Assembly: GCA_015063245.1 (NCBI GenBank)
Contig: SUSV01000001.1
Coordinates: forward strand, 292,546 to 356,545
Direction of reading: 5' to 3'
DNA: 64,000 nucleotides
Source of the DNA: Thermoplasmata archaeon
Lineage (GTDB): Archaea; Thermoplasmatota; Thermoplasmata; Methanomassiliicoccales; Methanomethylophilaceae
Position numbers and translations under genes: made by a program. Below are positions 8,481 to 17,776 of this stretch, one piece after another (the stretch's first letter is position 1; every line of letters begins with the position of its first letter). The notes under the pieces were generated by a model that saw only the letters and a program-made list of their open reading frames with translations, was not told where the DNA came from and did not search any database.

Positions 8481-9536
8481 ATGATAGCAGAGACCGTAGC
8501 AAAGGCCGAGAGGACGGGAAAGCTCTCCGTCGACGAGATCTTCGAGCTGATGTCCATCAAGGACAAGAATGACCTGGAGGAGCTGTATGCGGCCGCCAGG
8601 AGGGTTAGGGACAAGGAGTTCGGGAAGAAGATCTTCACATACGGTTTCGTGTACTTCTCCACATACTGCAAGAACAACTGCACGTTCTGCTACTTCCGCA
8701 CCACCAACTCCGGAATCGACCGCTACAGGAAGACCAAGGAGGAGATTGTCGAGCTCTCGGCGAGCCTGAAGGACGCGGGCATAAACCTCTCGGACCTCAC
8801 CATGGGCGAGGACCCCCTGATGTACAAGGACGGGTACTCCAAGCTCCTGGACATAATCTCGGCGGTCAACGACGAGGTCGGAATAAACATCATGGCATCA
8901 CCCGGTGCGCTTCCCGAGGAGATGTTCTCCAAGGTCAGGGATGCAGGCGCCGATTGGTATGCATGCTATCAGGAGACCTACAACAGGCAGCTCTTCGAAT
9001 CGCTGAGGCTCAACCAGAGTTTCGACGATCGCAGGAACCAGAAGATCTGGGCCATGAACGCGGGGCTCCTGGCCGAGGACGGTATGATGATCGGTCTCGG
9101 AGAGTCCGTCAGGGACAGGGCGGAGACCATCGCGGAGATGACCTCCCTCGGCTGCGGACAGGTGAGGGCGATGACCTTCGTCCCTCAGGTCGGAACTCCG
9201 ATGCAGGATTTCAAGCCCTATGATTCGACCGAGGAGCTGAAGGCGATCGCAATCATGAGGCTCATAAACCAGGACAAGCTGATCCCCTGCAGTCTTGACG
9301 TAGAGGGTATCGCAGGGCTCAAGACCAGGATCAACGCGGGAGCGAACGTGGTCACGTCGATCGTCCCGCCGAGCAAGCACCTCGCGGGAGTGGCCCAGCA
9401 CGAGCTCGATATCGAGAACGGGAACCGCTCGGTCGAGCATGTGTTCGAGATGCTGGAGGACATGGGCCACCACCATGCGACATCAGCGGAGTACAGGTCC
9501 TTCCTCGAGGCCCACAGGCCCAAGAGGGTGGCCTGA
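8481..9536 (+). CDS. pylB: Methylornithine synthase, radical SAM (PylB)
   Basis: PylB converts L-lysine to (3R)-3-methyl-D-ornithine, the first step of pyrrolysine synthesis. The 351-residue product has the radical SAM motif C63-x3-C67-x2-C70 (YCKNNCTFCYF) in a TIM-barrel frame. The later stretch MGEDPL and the C-terminal VTSIVPPSKHLAGVA match the family. The gene starts 9 bases after pylS and its TGA overlaps the pylC ATG, so the genes are translationally coupled. There are no extra domains. Confidence 0.97.
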   Translation: MIAETVAKAERTGKLSVDEIFELMSIKDKNDLEELYAAARRVRDKEFGKKIFTYGFVYFSTYCKNNCTFCYFRTTNSGIDRYRKTKEEIVELSASLKDAGINLSDLTMGEDPLMYKDGYSKLLDIISAVNDEVGINIMASPGALPEEMFSKVRDAGADWYACYQETYNRQLFESLRLNQSFDDRRNQKIWAMNAGLLAEDGMMIGLGESVRDRAETIAEMTSLGCGQVRAMTFVPQVGTPMQDFKPYDSTEELKAIAIMRLINQDKLIPCSLDVEGIAGLKTRINAGANVVTSIVPPSKHLAGVAQHELDIENGNRSVEHVFEMLEDMGHHHATSAEYRSFLEAHRPKRVA

Positions 9537-10696
9537 TGAGGATCGCCATCGTAGGGGGCGCGCTCCAAGGCATGGAGGCAGTGCTCCTGGCCAAGGCCGC
9601 CGGATACGAGGCCGTGGTTCTCGACAGGAAGAAGAGCGCCCCAGCCATGTCTCTCTGCGATGAGGCGGTCAACATCGATCCCACGAAGGATCCCGACGGC
9701 GCTTTGGAGATATTCAGGGGATGCGATGCCGTCATACCCGCATGCGAGGAGATGGATCTCCTCAGGACATTGGATTCGATGAGGTCCAGGGTGGATGCGC
9801 CGCTCCTCTTCGACCTCGGATCCTATAAGATTTCCAATTCCAAGAACAGGTCGAACGAGGTCATGAGGTCCGTGGGGGTCCCGCTCCCGCAGCCGTGGCC
9901 GCAGTGCGGCTTCCCTGCAATAGTGAAACCCTCCTCCCAGAGCGGGAGCATCGGGGTCACCGTGGCGATGAACGACGATGACATGAAGAAAGGGCTCGAG
10001 ATCGTGAAGGGCCTCAACGATGAACCGGTCATACAGGAGTTCGTCCACGGAAAGAGCGTCTCGGTAGAGGTGATAGGGGACGGCAGGACCGCGAAAGGCT
10101 ACATCACGACCGAGGTCTGCCTCGATTCGAACTACGACTGCAAGATGGTGAGGTGCAATCCGAACATAATGCCGAAGGAGCTCTGCGATGAATTCGCGGA
10201 GATCGGTAAGAACGTCGCCGAGGCGATAGGGCTCAGCGCCCTCATGGATGTCGAGGCCATCCTCACCCCCCGGGGCCTGAGGGTCCTGGAGATCGATGCC
10301 AGGATACCGAGCCAGACTCCAGCCGCCATCGAGGCCGCGACAGGAGTGAACCTCCTGGAGGAGCTGACGACCACGGCGCTCGGGAAACCTGCCAGCAGGC
10401 AGCCCAAGGACGGATGTTCCGTCTACCGCCACGTCTATGTGAGGAACGGGGAGCTCCGTTCCAGCGGCGAGAAGGAGTTCGGCCATGTCGTTGAACCCCG
10501 TTTCGCACCAGGGCTCTTCGGCAGCGACAACTGCATAACGGATTATGAGTCCGGGAAGGCGGAATGGCATGCCACGCTCATCTCGAAAGGGCGTACCGAG
10601 GAGGAGGCCGACGAAAGGGCCCAGGCATGCATAACCAGGATACTGGATGAATGTTCAATCGATGAGTTCCTCGATGGGACTCCGGAGATGATCTGA
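9536..10696 (+). CDS. pylC: 3-methylornithine:L-lysine ligase (PylC)
   Basis: PylC is an ATP-grasp ligase joining 3-methylornithine to the epsilon-amino group of a second lysine. The 386-residue product starts with a Rossmann-like GGALQGMEAVLLAKAAG, followed by ATP-grasp elements (PAIVKPSSQSGSIGVT and VIQEFVHGKSVSVEVIGDG). The metal-binding segment is VEAILTPRGLRVLEIDARIP. It overlaps pylB by one base (TGATG) and ends overlapping pylD the same way. All family landmarks are present. Confidence 0.96.
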   Translation: MRIAIVGGALQGMEAVLLAKAAGYEAVVLDRKKSAPAMSLCDEAVNIDPTKDPDGALEIFRGCDAVIPACEEMDLLRTLDSMRSRVDAPLLFDLGSYKISNSKNRSNEVMRSVGVPLPQPWPQCGFPAIVKPSSQSGSIGVTVAMNDDDMKKGLEIVKGLNDEPVIQEFVHGKSVSVEVIGDGRTAKGYITTEVCLDSNYDCKMVRCNPNIMPKELCDEFAEIGKNVAEAIGLSALMDVEAILTPRGLRVLEIDARIPSQTPAAIEAATGVNLLEELTTTALGKPASRQPKDGCSVYRHVYVRNGELRSSGEKEFGHVVEPRFAPGLFGSDNCITDYESGKAEWHATLISKGRTEEEADERAQACITRILDECSIDEFLDGTPEMI

Positions 10697-11505
10697 TGAC
10701 AAGACTTACACCCGATATGATTGAGGGAGTCCCGGACGACAAGATCGACCTGGATTCCAGATTGATGAAGATGTGCGGAAAGACGGTCAAGCAGCTCGCG
10801 CTCGAGGGCGCAGGCGTGGACTATGATGTGGATTTCTCGAAGGTCCGTGTCGCAGTTGTCCCGATCACGTCGGGGATGGGCGTCATCAGCGGCTTCTCCA
10901 AATCGGTGGACGCCATCGTCAAGAGGCTCGGGATGGACAGCTATGTCACCAAGGGCACTGATGTCAACGGATTCCAGGAAGGCATCCTCGACGGAGTCGA
11001 TATGATCATGATGGCCGACGATGCCATGTTCGTTGCATACAACGTCCATGCGGCCAGGAGCACCAACAACTCCTGGGGTACCGCCATGGGATATGCGGTC
11101 GCCCTGAAGAACGCGGCCGGCGGGATCGAGGGCAAGGATGTGCTCGTCATCGGAGCAGGCCTTGTGGGCACTGAGGCGGTGCAGATCCTCAAGTCATGGG
11201 GCGCGAACGTTTCCGTCACCGACATCAAGTTCGACAAGGCCAAGGCGCTGGAGGAGAGGTTCGGAGTGAAGGCCCTCCAGGATGTGGAGCAGGCCCTCTC
11301 ATCCCATAAGTACATACTCAACGCCGCTCCGGCCATATTCCCCGGAAGGCTGATCATGGAAGGGGCCGTCATCTCGACACCCGGCGTCCCGCATTACTTC
11401 GATGAGGAGGGAAGGAGGAAGGCCAAGGCCATCATCCATGACCCTCTGGAGATTGGTACCGCTATGATGGCGGTGAACAGCGCACTGTTTACCAAGAACG
11501 CTTGA
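10696..11505 (+). CDS. pylD: Pyrrolysine synthase, dehydrogenase (PylD)
   Basis: PylD oxidises the dipeptide-like lysine-methylornithine, which then cyclises to pyrrolysine. The 269-residue product has a C-terminal NAD-binding Rossmann fold with VLVIGAGLVGTEAVQIL and VTDIKFDK, and a family-typical N-terminal helical domain (RLTPDMIEGV and GMGVISGFS). The ATG overlaps the pylC stop. A 42-base gap follows before the SMR pair, with no terminator visible, so the operon may continue. Confidence 0.96.
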   Translation: MTRLTPDMIEGVPDDKIDLDSRLMKMCGKTVKQLALEGAGVDYDVDFSKVRVAVVPITSGMGVISGFSKSVDAIVKRLGMDSYVTKGTDVNGFQEGILDGVDMIMMADDAMFVAYNVHAARSTNNSWGTAMGYAVALKNAAGGIEGKDVLVIGAGLVGTEAVQILKSWGANVSVTDIKFDKAKALEERFGVKALQDVEQALSSHKYILNAAPAIFPGRLIMEGAVISTPGVPHYFDEEGRRKAKAIIHDPLEIGTAMMAVNSALFTKNA

Positions 11506-11547
11506 CGGGCATCCCTTCAAGTAATCTATCGGTTTTCGGGTGGTATA

Positions 11548-11883
11548 GTGAGTATGATAGGTCTCGCGTGGGTGTTCCTGGGCGGGATACTCGAGCCAGT
11601 ATGGGTGATAGGCCTCAAGAAGTACGGGGAGAAGCATTCCCTGTTCTGGCTGCTGATCACTATCCTTTTCATGTATCTCAGCCCCATGTGCCTGGCGTTC
11701 GCCATGGGTGACGGGATGTCCGTCGGAGTGGCGTACTCGATATGGACCGGCCTCGGTGCAGTGTTCGCCATGCTTGCGGGATTCCTGCTCTTCAAAGAGA
11801 GGGTGGGAAGGATGAAGGTGCTTATGGTGGCGCTGATCATAATCGGCGTCACAGGATTGGAACTGTCTACGGTGATAATGTGA
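11548..11883 (+). CDS. SMR-family small multidrug transporter, subunit 1
   Basis: A 111-residue membrane protein with four predicted transmembrane helices and the SMR hallmark glutamate in helix 1 (GGILEPVWVIGLKK). Helix 3 carries SVGVAYSIWTGLGA, also typical of the family. The start is GTG 11548 or ATG 11554. It overlaps the next SMR gene (ATGTGA), which suggests an obligate heterodimer like other paired SMR exporters. These exchange protons for quaternary ammonium, guanidinium or similar cations. Its place right after pylD hints at amine handling, but the substrate cannot be read from sequence. Confidence 0.88.
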   Translation: MSMIGLAWVFLGGILEPVWVIGLKKYGEKHSLFWLLITILFMYLSPMCLAFAMGDGMSVGVAYSIWTGLGAVFAMLAGFLLFKERVGRMKVLMVALIIIGVTGLELSTVIM

Positions 11884-12224
11884 ATCCGCTGTGGCTGTAC
11901 ATCCTCATCGGAGGGGTATTCGAGACTATGTGGGCAACCACCATGGATCTGTCGGAGACCTTCACCGACCCTATGTGGACGGCAATCACGCTGGTGATAA
12001 TGCCGATCAGCATAATATTCCTCTACAAGGGACTCAACGGCGGCCTCCCGACCGGGCCTGCATATTCCGTCTGGGTGGGCATAGGCGCCATTGGGGCGGT
12101 CATCGTCAGCATCCTGATGGGGGACTCACCCAATTTCGTCGGATTCATATTCCTCGGCATACTGATGATAGGCATCATCGGGATGAACATGCTCAGCGAG
12201 GAGCAAGAGGATCAGGAGGAGTGA
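11880..12224 (+). CDS. SMR-family small multidrug transporter, subunit 2
   Basis: A 114-residue partner of the preceding gene, starting at GTG 11880 inside its stop region (4-base overlap). It has four predicted helices, the conserved glutamate in GGVFETMWATTMDLSE, and the helix 3 motif TGPAYSVWVGIGAIGA. The C-terminal tail is acidic (SEEQEDQEE). The GGVFETMW type resembles SugE/Gdx-like SMR proteins more than EmrE, by memory. Its TGA overlaps the ATG of the TerB_N-type gene, so three genes are translationally coupled. Confidence 0.87.
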   Translation: MNPLWLYILIGGVFETMWATTMDLSETFTDPMWTAITLVIMPISIIFLYKGLNGGLPTGPAYSVWVGIGAIGAVIVSILMGDSPNFVGFIFLGILMIGIIGMNMLSEEQEDQEE

Positions 12225-14440
12225 TGTCCAGATTCATCCCTCTCGGAAGAGGCAGGGATATAGAACCTGGCGAGGATTTCATCGAGCAGATGAGGTCTCA
12301 TCTGGACGATCCCGTATCGGAATGCGGATTCGTCCCCTGCCCTCACAGAAGGGTGGATTACAGCAATCTCGATCCAGCCCAGCTCTCATATTACATATTC
12401 TGGAGGGATTCCCTGCGCAACGGGAAGGTCCTCCGCAGCGATTAGGGGTACGAATACATCAGATTCTGCGAGATGATCTGTCTTCCAGAGGAGAGGGATA
12501 CCATCGCTGAGCAGATGGACCTCCTTATGGAGAACAGGGGGATGCTGAAGCACTGTCTCGATTCCCTGCTGTCCCTCAGTTTCGACCTCAGCGCCGTATT
12601 CGACATACCGCTCAGCAGATACCAGCATCTTGACCGCGATCCCCTCAGGAACGCGGTCTGGAGGTCATCGGCTCTCACGGACCCGATATCCTACATCCCG
12701 GACCCTGCCGCATTCTGCGGATGCCCCTATGACGAATCCTTCACATCGAAATATGATGTCACCGGCCAGTTCAACGCATCCCTGAGGAGGATCGAGGAGC
12801 TGATCGTCAAGAGGCACGGGCACGGCATCCTGGAGGCCTACGGCGGCGACATCAGGACATTCCAGGCCTCTGCGTTCGATGGCCTGTTCTACAGAGGGGA
12901 CAGGACATACCGTGTCACCTATCAGGACACATCCATGAACTCCAAGATGATGAATTTCCTCAGCGGCCTCTACAAATGCTGCATCTCGACGCTTTCCAAA
13001 GGGGATCTCGACAGGACCCTCCCGGTCCCATCGATCATCGACAAGGAGATGCGCCGCATAGTTTCCGATTCAGCCGTCTCGGAACTAGGCCCATCAGAGC
13101 CAGACCCTCCTAAATATATCAGCTCATCCGTCTCGGAGGGATGCAGGGACGGTGTGCTGGTGCTCACATCGCCTCGCGATACAAGGCCCGTTTCCGATGC
13201 TTTCAGGGAAGACTTATCACGTTACTCGGCAGAGAGACCCGACGGGAAGGCAGACTACGTGAGATCCCCATACGGGAATCCGGAGTTCTCGGCGCTCGGC
13301 AGGGACCAGCTCCAGTATTACCTCTACTGGAGATCCGAAGCCGAGTCGGGAAGATACATCACCGTTGATTCGGGATACATATGGATCTACCTGTGCGAGC
13401 TCATAAACTCCAAGCAGGATCCCAAGGAGATCTACTCCAAGCTGGAGCATCTCGCGAAGGCATACGAGGGCTCGATGGTCCGCGAGAGCAGTTCGGACAT
13501 CGTCGAGAACTACGACCCCCTCATATCGAGGACGTGCCTTGACTACGCCCTTGTGAAGGGCCTCGATCTCCCAGACGACCATATCGTAGCCACCAATATC
13601 ACGGCCAACCTGACGATGGGGAAGGTCCTCTCGGGCCTCATCGATGCAGTGTCGGTGAATGCCCTCAAGGCCATGTGCAACGGTTCTTCGGCGATGAGTG
13701 CCAGCATAGATGAGGATATCTCATTCATCGTGTCCAGGGCGCTCAGGGAACTGGAAGGTCTCATACCGGAAGGGATCGCAGGATGCTGCGGTCTGACCGA
13801 GGAGACCGTGACGATTCCGGTGTTCAGCACATTGGAGTATTACAGCCAGGATAGCAGAGGGTCGGCAGAGGTCAGACTGATCGATTTCATGGGGTCAGCA
13901 CATTTCGAGAAGGAATTGCGCGAGCTGACCAGAGCCACCATCAGATATGTCGAATCCTTCCACAGGACAGGCAGATCGGAACACCCGCCTATAGAGATCT
14001 TCGGAACCAGATACGGCGGTCTGGACCGGATAGTCGCTGAAAGGCTTGGGTCGGTCCGCAGGACCAAGCCCAGGACGGTAAGGAGGATCGTGCTAGACAA
14101 GAAGGCCAAGGACAAGGCGGAGGAGGACCTGAACTACATCACCGAGCTCATAAGCACCGAGCACGAAGAGGAGGAAATCGTATCGCAGACCAAAGAGGAT
14201 CATCAAGTGCCAGCAGGTGAAGGGTGGGTTGCTTTCCTCTCTTCACTGAGCGATGCCGAATATGCCCTCATCCTCTCCGCGGCCGATGGAGAAAGCCTCA
14301 AAGGCAGCCATCCCGGAACGATCGATTCGATCAACTCGAAGAGCATCGAATGCACAGGGGATCTCATAATCGAGAACGGCGAGATCGTCCCCGAATACAG
14401 GGATGAGCTGATCGGGTCGATCAGGTCCAGACAGCCATGA
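12224..14440 (+). CDS. TerB_N/TerB_C-type protein with in-frame amber (candidate Pyl at residue 74)
   Basis: The ATG at 12224 overlaps the SMR stop. Codon 74 is TAG (12443-12445), after which the frame stays open to TGA at 14440, giving 738 residues with readthrough. The amber lies in a TerB_N-like motif at residues 49-85 (QLSYYIFWR, then GYEYIRFCEMI). A second copy at about 358-394 (QLQYYLYWR, then GYIWIYLCELI) aligns without gaps and has Ser where the first has the amber. The C-terminal WVAFLSSLSDAEYALIL at about 650-670 resembles the TerB_C start. Such proteins occur in stress-related and defence-like loci, but their biochemistry is poorly known. A stop at 74 would cut through the motif, which argues for readthrough. 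Confidence 0.82.
12443..12445 (+). other. In-frame amber codon inside a TerB_N-like motif
   Basis: The TAG sits between Asp73 and Gly75 in the pattern S-D-x-G-Y. In the second copy of the motif the same position reads V-D-S-G-Y. Both flanks are conserved in frame, so the codon is probably decoded rather than terminating. Confidence 0.75.
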
Positions 14441-14458
14441 CCGTTCAGATCCCGTCCC

Positions 14459-14485
14459 TATCTTTTAAATAATAAACTTATAAAT
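14459..14485 (+). promoter_or_regulatory. Promoter of the his operon
   Basis: The 62-base gap before hisG holds TATA-like elements (cttttaaataataa and acttataaataag) 18-40 bases upstream of the start, after a short spacer from the TerB_N-type gene. Confidence 0.6.
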
Positions 14486-14502
14486 AAGGGGCGAGGACTG
14501 AA

Positions 14503-15366
14503 ATGACACTGAAACTAGGTGTACCGAACAAAGGAAGACTGAACGAGAGGACCGTCGAGCTCCTGACGAAGTCAGGGATCGATCTCGGAGAGGATATCGG
14601 AAGGAGGCTCTACCTCAAGGCCAAGAACCAGGATATCGAGATAATCTTCGTCAGGGCACAGGACATACCGACCTTCATCGCTGAAGGCTCCATCGACATG
14701 GGTATCACAGGCCTGGACGAGACCGCCGAGTCGGGAAAGGACCTCATGAACATTCTCAATCTGCAGTTCGGATTCTGTCATCTTTCAGTCGCAGTCCCCG
14801 AGGAATCCGGAATAACAGATGCTTCCCAGATCAAGGACGGAAGCAGGATCGCAACATCCTTCCCCAATCTCACGAAGAAGTACTTCGAGGACCTCGGGAT
14901 CAAGGTGGAGGTCATCGTCGTCACCGGGGCATGCGAGATCATGCCCTATCTCGGAGTGTCCGATTACATCGCGGACCTCGTGTCCACAGGTTCCACACTC
15001 AAGACCAACAGGCTCAGAGAGGTCGGTTCCATCATCGAATCCCAGGCTGCGGTCATAACATCGGAGCAGGCCATGAAGAAGAACGGCCAGGCCATCCAGG
15101 ATGTGGTTGATTCGTTCCAGAGCGTCATCATCGCCGAGAACAAGAAGTACATCATGGCGGACATCCCCAAGGACAAGCTCCCGGAGGCGGAGAAGATCAT
15201 CCCCGGTATCGGCGGACCGACCGTGCTCGAGATCGCAGGCAACAGTTCCTTCCTCGCAGTGCACGCTGTGGTAGACGGAGACAAGGTCTTCAAGACTATC
15301 GCTGAGCTCAAGAGGATCGGTGCGAAAGGCATCCTTACCACGCCCATAGAGAGGCTGGTGAACTGA
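14503..15366 (+). CDS. hisG: ATP phosphoribosyltransferase, long form
   Basis: HisG condenses ATP with PRPP in the first committed step of histidine synthesis. At 287 residues it is the long form with a C-terminal ACT-like regulatory domain (about 210-287, ending GAKGILTTPIERLVN). It therefore needs no HisZ and should be feedback-inhibited by histidine. The N-terminus (KLGVPNKGRLNERTVELL) and the PRPP-binding region (CEIMPYLGVSDYIADLVSTG) match the family. It heads a tight operon, with its stop overlapping the hisC start. Confidence 0.95.
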   Translation: MTLKLGVPNKGRLNERTVELLTKSGIDLGEDIGRRLYLKAKNQDIEIIFVRAQDIPTFIAEGSIDMGITGLDETAESGKDLMNILNLQFGFCHLSVAVPEESGITDASQIKDGSRIATSFPNLTKKYFEDLGIKVEVIVVTGACEIMPYLGVSDYIADLVSTGSTLKTNRLREVGSIIESQAAVITSEQAMKKNGQAIQDVVDSFQSVIIAENKKYIMADIPKDKLPEAEKIIPGIGGPTVLEIAGNSSFLAVHAVVDGDKVFKTIAELKRIGAKGILTTPIERLVN

Positions 15367-16415
15367 TGGACAGAGGAGTGATGAGGGAGACCACCAGGGA
15401 CTTCGTGAAGTACTACAACCCCAAGCTCCACGGAGAGCTGAGGCTCGACACCAACACGAACGTGCTCGGCTCGAACCCTGCCGCCGCTAAGTACCTCAAG
15501 GAGCACTCATGGGACCTCAACGGGTATCCCAACACATATTCCGACGGGCTCAGATCCGCATTGGCAGAGCTCTACGGCCTTGAGATGGACAACATCATCG
15601 CAGGGAACGGTTCCGACGAGATGCTGGACGTCGTTTTCAAGACCTTCACCAACATGGGCGACAACTCGGTTGTCCCCGTCCCATCCTATACCCTTTACGA
15701 TTACTTCGTCAAGCTCAACGGCGGAAAGGCCATAGAGGTCGACCTGACCGAGGATTTCCAGCTCGATGTCGATGCGATGGTCAAGCAGGATGCGAAGATC
15801 GCAATCATGCCCTCGCCCAACAATCCGACAGGCAATTGCTTCAGGCCCAAGGACATCGAGGAGGTCCTCTCAAGGTTCAACGGCATAGTCGTCGTCGACG
15901 AGGCATATGCGGAATACTCCGACAACCCGTTCGTCAAGAGGGTGGAGGAGTTCGATAACCTCGTCGTGCTCAGGACATTCTCCAAGGCATACGCGATGGC
16001 AGCCCTCCGCGTAGGATACGCCGTCACGAACAAGAAGCTCTCCGACATGATGATCTGCGTCAAGATCCCCTATTCGCTGAACATGGTCAGCGAGGGTGCC
16101 GCCATAGCGGCAGTGAAGGATCAGGAGTTCGTCAGGAAGAGCGTACAGATGGTCAGGGAGCAGAGGCCGAAGCTGGATGCAGGCCTCAGGAAGCTCGGCT
16201 TCGAGACGTTCCCGTCCGATTCCAATTTCATAATGGCAAGGTCGCCGATCGACCACAAGGTGCTCGTCGACGGTCTGAAGGAGCGCGGAGTGCTCATCCG
16301 CGACTTCGGTGCGAAGCGCAGGACGGAGAACTGCGTCAGGACCACAGTGGGCACCGCCGAGGACAACGCTCTTCTGCTTGAGAAGGCCGAAGAGGTGATC
16401 TCCGGATGCCGCTGA
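15366..16415 (+). CDS. hisC: Histidinol-phosphate aminotransferase
   Basis: This PLP enzyme makes histidinol phosphate from imidazole acetol phosphate and glutamate. The 349-residue product has the aminotransferase class I/II landmarks SPNNPTGN, VVDEAYAEYS with D178, and the Schiff-base lysine K207 in RTFSKAYAMA. The substrate-binding N-terminal stretch includes LNTN-like LDTNTNVLG. It overlaps hisG by one base and hisH by 10 bases. The neighbours confirm the histidine role over other aminotransferases. Confidence 0.94.
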   Translation: MDRGVMRETTRDFVKYYNPKLHGELRLDTNTNVLGSNPAAAKYLKEHSWDLNGYPNTYSDGLRSALAELYGLEMDNIIAGNGSDEMLDVVFKTFTNMGDNSVVPVPSYTLYDYFVKLNGGKAIEVDLTEDFQLDVDAMVKQDAKIAIMPSPNNPTGNCFRPKDIEEVLSRFNGIVVVDEAYAEYSDNPFVKRVEEFDNLVVLRTFSKAYAMAALRVGYAVTNKKLSDMMICVKIPYSLNMVSEGAAIAAVKDQEFVRKSVQMVREQRPKLDAGLRKLGFETFPSDSNFIMARSPIDHKVLVDGLKERGVLIRDFGAKRRTENCVRTTVGTAEDNALLLEKAEEVISGCR

Positions 16416-17011
16416 ACATCACTATAACGGATTACGGTGTAGGCAACCTATACTCCATCCGCAGGTCCCTGGAGGCCTGCGGCGCCAATGTAAGGGTAGT
16501 CGGGGACATGTCCGAGCTCAGGGATGCGGAATGCATAGTATTCCCCGGCGTAGGTGCCTTCGACAAGACCATGGAGAAGCTCCTTCCGTACAGGGAGGTG
16601 ATTTGCGACAGGCTCAGATCGGGAATCCCGGCTCTCGGGATATGCATCGGCATGCAGATCCTCTACGAGGGCAGCGACGAGGGACATTCCCCCGGGCTCG
16701 GTTTCTTCAAGGGAAGGGTCAAGAAGCTCGAACGCGAGATGATCCCCCACATGGGCTGGAACCAGGTGGCGTCCGAAGATATCATGATGGACGGCATCAC
16801 AGACAAGAACTTCTACTTCGTCCACTCGTATTACGGCCATCCCTGCGACGATTTCATCATCAAGGGGACCACGGAGTACGAAGGCAAGCCGTTCCCCTCC
16901 TTCTTCAGGGATTCCAACACCTACGGTACGCAGTTCCATCCGGAGAAGAGCAGCGCCTCGGGAAGGAGGTTCCTTCAGAACTTCATCAGATTCGCGGAGG
17001 AGCAGCTATGA
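16406..17011 (+). CDS. hisH: Imidazole glycerol phosphate synthase, glutaminase subunit
   Basis: HisH releases ammonia from glutamine for HisF. The 201-residue protein is a class I glutamine amidotransferase with nucleophile C80 (LGICIGMQ) and the His-Glu pair in QFHPEKS. The N-terminal ITDYGVGNLYSI is typical of HisH. The partner HisF is not in this window. The stop overlaps the hisA start. Confidence 0.95.
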   Translation: MPLNITITDYGVGNLYSIRRSLEACGANVRVVGDMSELRDAECIVFPGVGAFDKTMEKLLPYREVICDRLRSGIPALGICIGMQILYEGSDEGHSPGLGFFKGRVKKLEREMIPHMGWNQVASEDIMMDGITDKNFYFVHSYYGHPCDDFIIKGTTEYEGKPFPSFFRDSNTYGTQFHPEKSSASGRRFLQNFIRFAEEQL

Positions 17012-17721
17012 GGATAATACCCGCAGTCGACGTGCTCGACCACCAGGTCGTCCAGCTGGTCGGAGGGAAGCCCGGAAGCCAGCAGGTCGTCATGCCCGAT
17101 CCGCTGAAGGTGGCAGGGATGTGGCTGGAGAAGGGTGCAGATTACCTTCATCTCGTGGATCTCGATGCCGCATTCGGCAAGCCGAACAACCTCGAGGTCT
17201 TCAAGCAGATAACCAAGGAATACGGCGTCCCGACAGAGATCGGCGGAGGCATCAGGGATGCGGCCACCATCGACGACCTCGTCTCCGCGGGGGTCGACAG
17301 GATCATCGTCGGAACGAAGGCCGTCAAGGAGCCCGAATGGCTCATCGAGATGGCAGACCGCCACCCAGGCAGGATCGTGCTGTCGATGGATACCAAGCAG
17401 GGCAGGATCGCCATCAAGGGATGGCAGGAATCCGCGCAGATCACGGTCGAGGACATGTTCGACAGGATACGCGGTGTCCCCCTGGCCGCTGTCCTCAATA
17501 CGAATGTGGATGTCGAGGGCCAGAGGAAGGGGATCGACGAGGCGCAGGCGAAGGATTTCATCGGAAGATGCCCGTGTAAGGTCATCGCGTCCGGTGGAGT
17601 GACATCCCAGGAGGATGCGTGCAAGCTCTCATCCGCCGGTGCCGAGGGTGCGGTCGTCGGACTGGCGCTTTACACCGAGGTCATAAGGCCCTGGGAGTGG
17701 GAGATGCCCTGGAAGGCATGA
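17008..17721 (+). CDS. hisA: ProFAR isomerase
   Basis: HisA is the TIM-barrel isomerase that opens the ribose of ProFAR. The 237-residue product shows the half-barrel phosphate sites (TEIGGGIRD and ASGGVTSQED) and catalytic aspartates early (PAVDVLD) and mid-protein. It begins at the ATG overlapping the hisH stop and closes the four-gene run. HisA and TrpF are related, but the operon context fits HisA. Confidence 0.94.
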   Translation: MRIIPAVDVLDHQVVQLVGGKPGSQQVVMPDPLKVAGMWLEKGADYLHLVDLDAAFGKPNNLEVFKQITKEYGVPTEIGGGIRDAATIDDLVSAGVDRIIVGTKAVKEPEWLIEMADRHPGRIVLSMDTKQGRIAIKGWQESAQITVEDMFDRIRGVPLAAVLNTNVDVEGQRKGIDEAQAKDFIGRCPCKVIASGGVTSQEDACKLSSAGAEGAVVGLALYTEVIRPWEWEMPWKA

Positions 17722-17776
17722 GGCCCGACGTTAAGATTTATAGTCTGGACATACTAACTATCAAAGGAGACCGAAC

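Noticed and set aside
9218..10570. 450-codon minus-strand ORF opposite pylC
   Set aside because: It is the antisense shadow of pylB/pylC, caused by high G+C codon use; the sense genes are certain.
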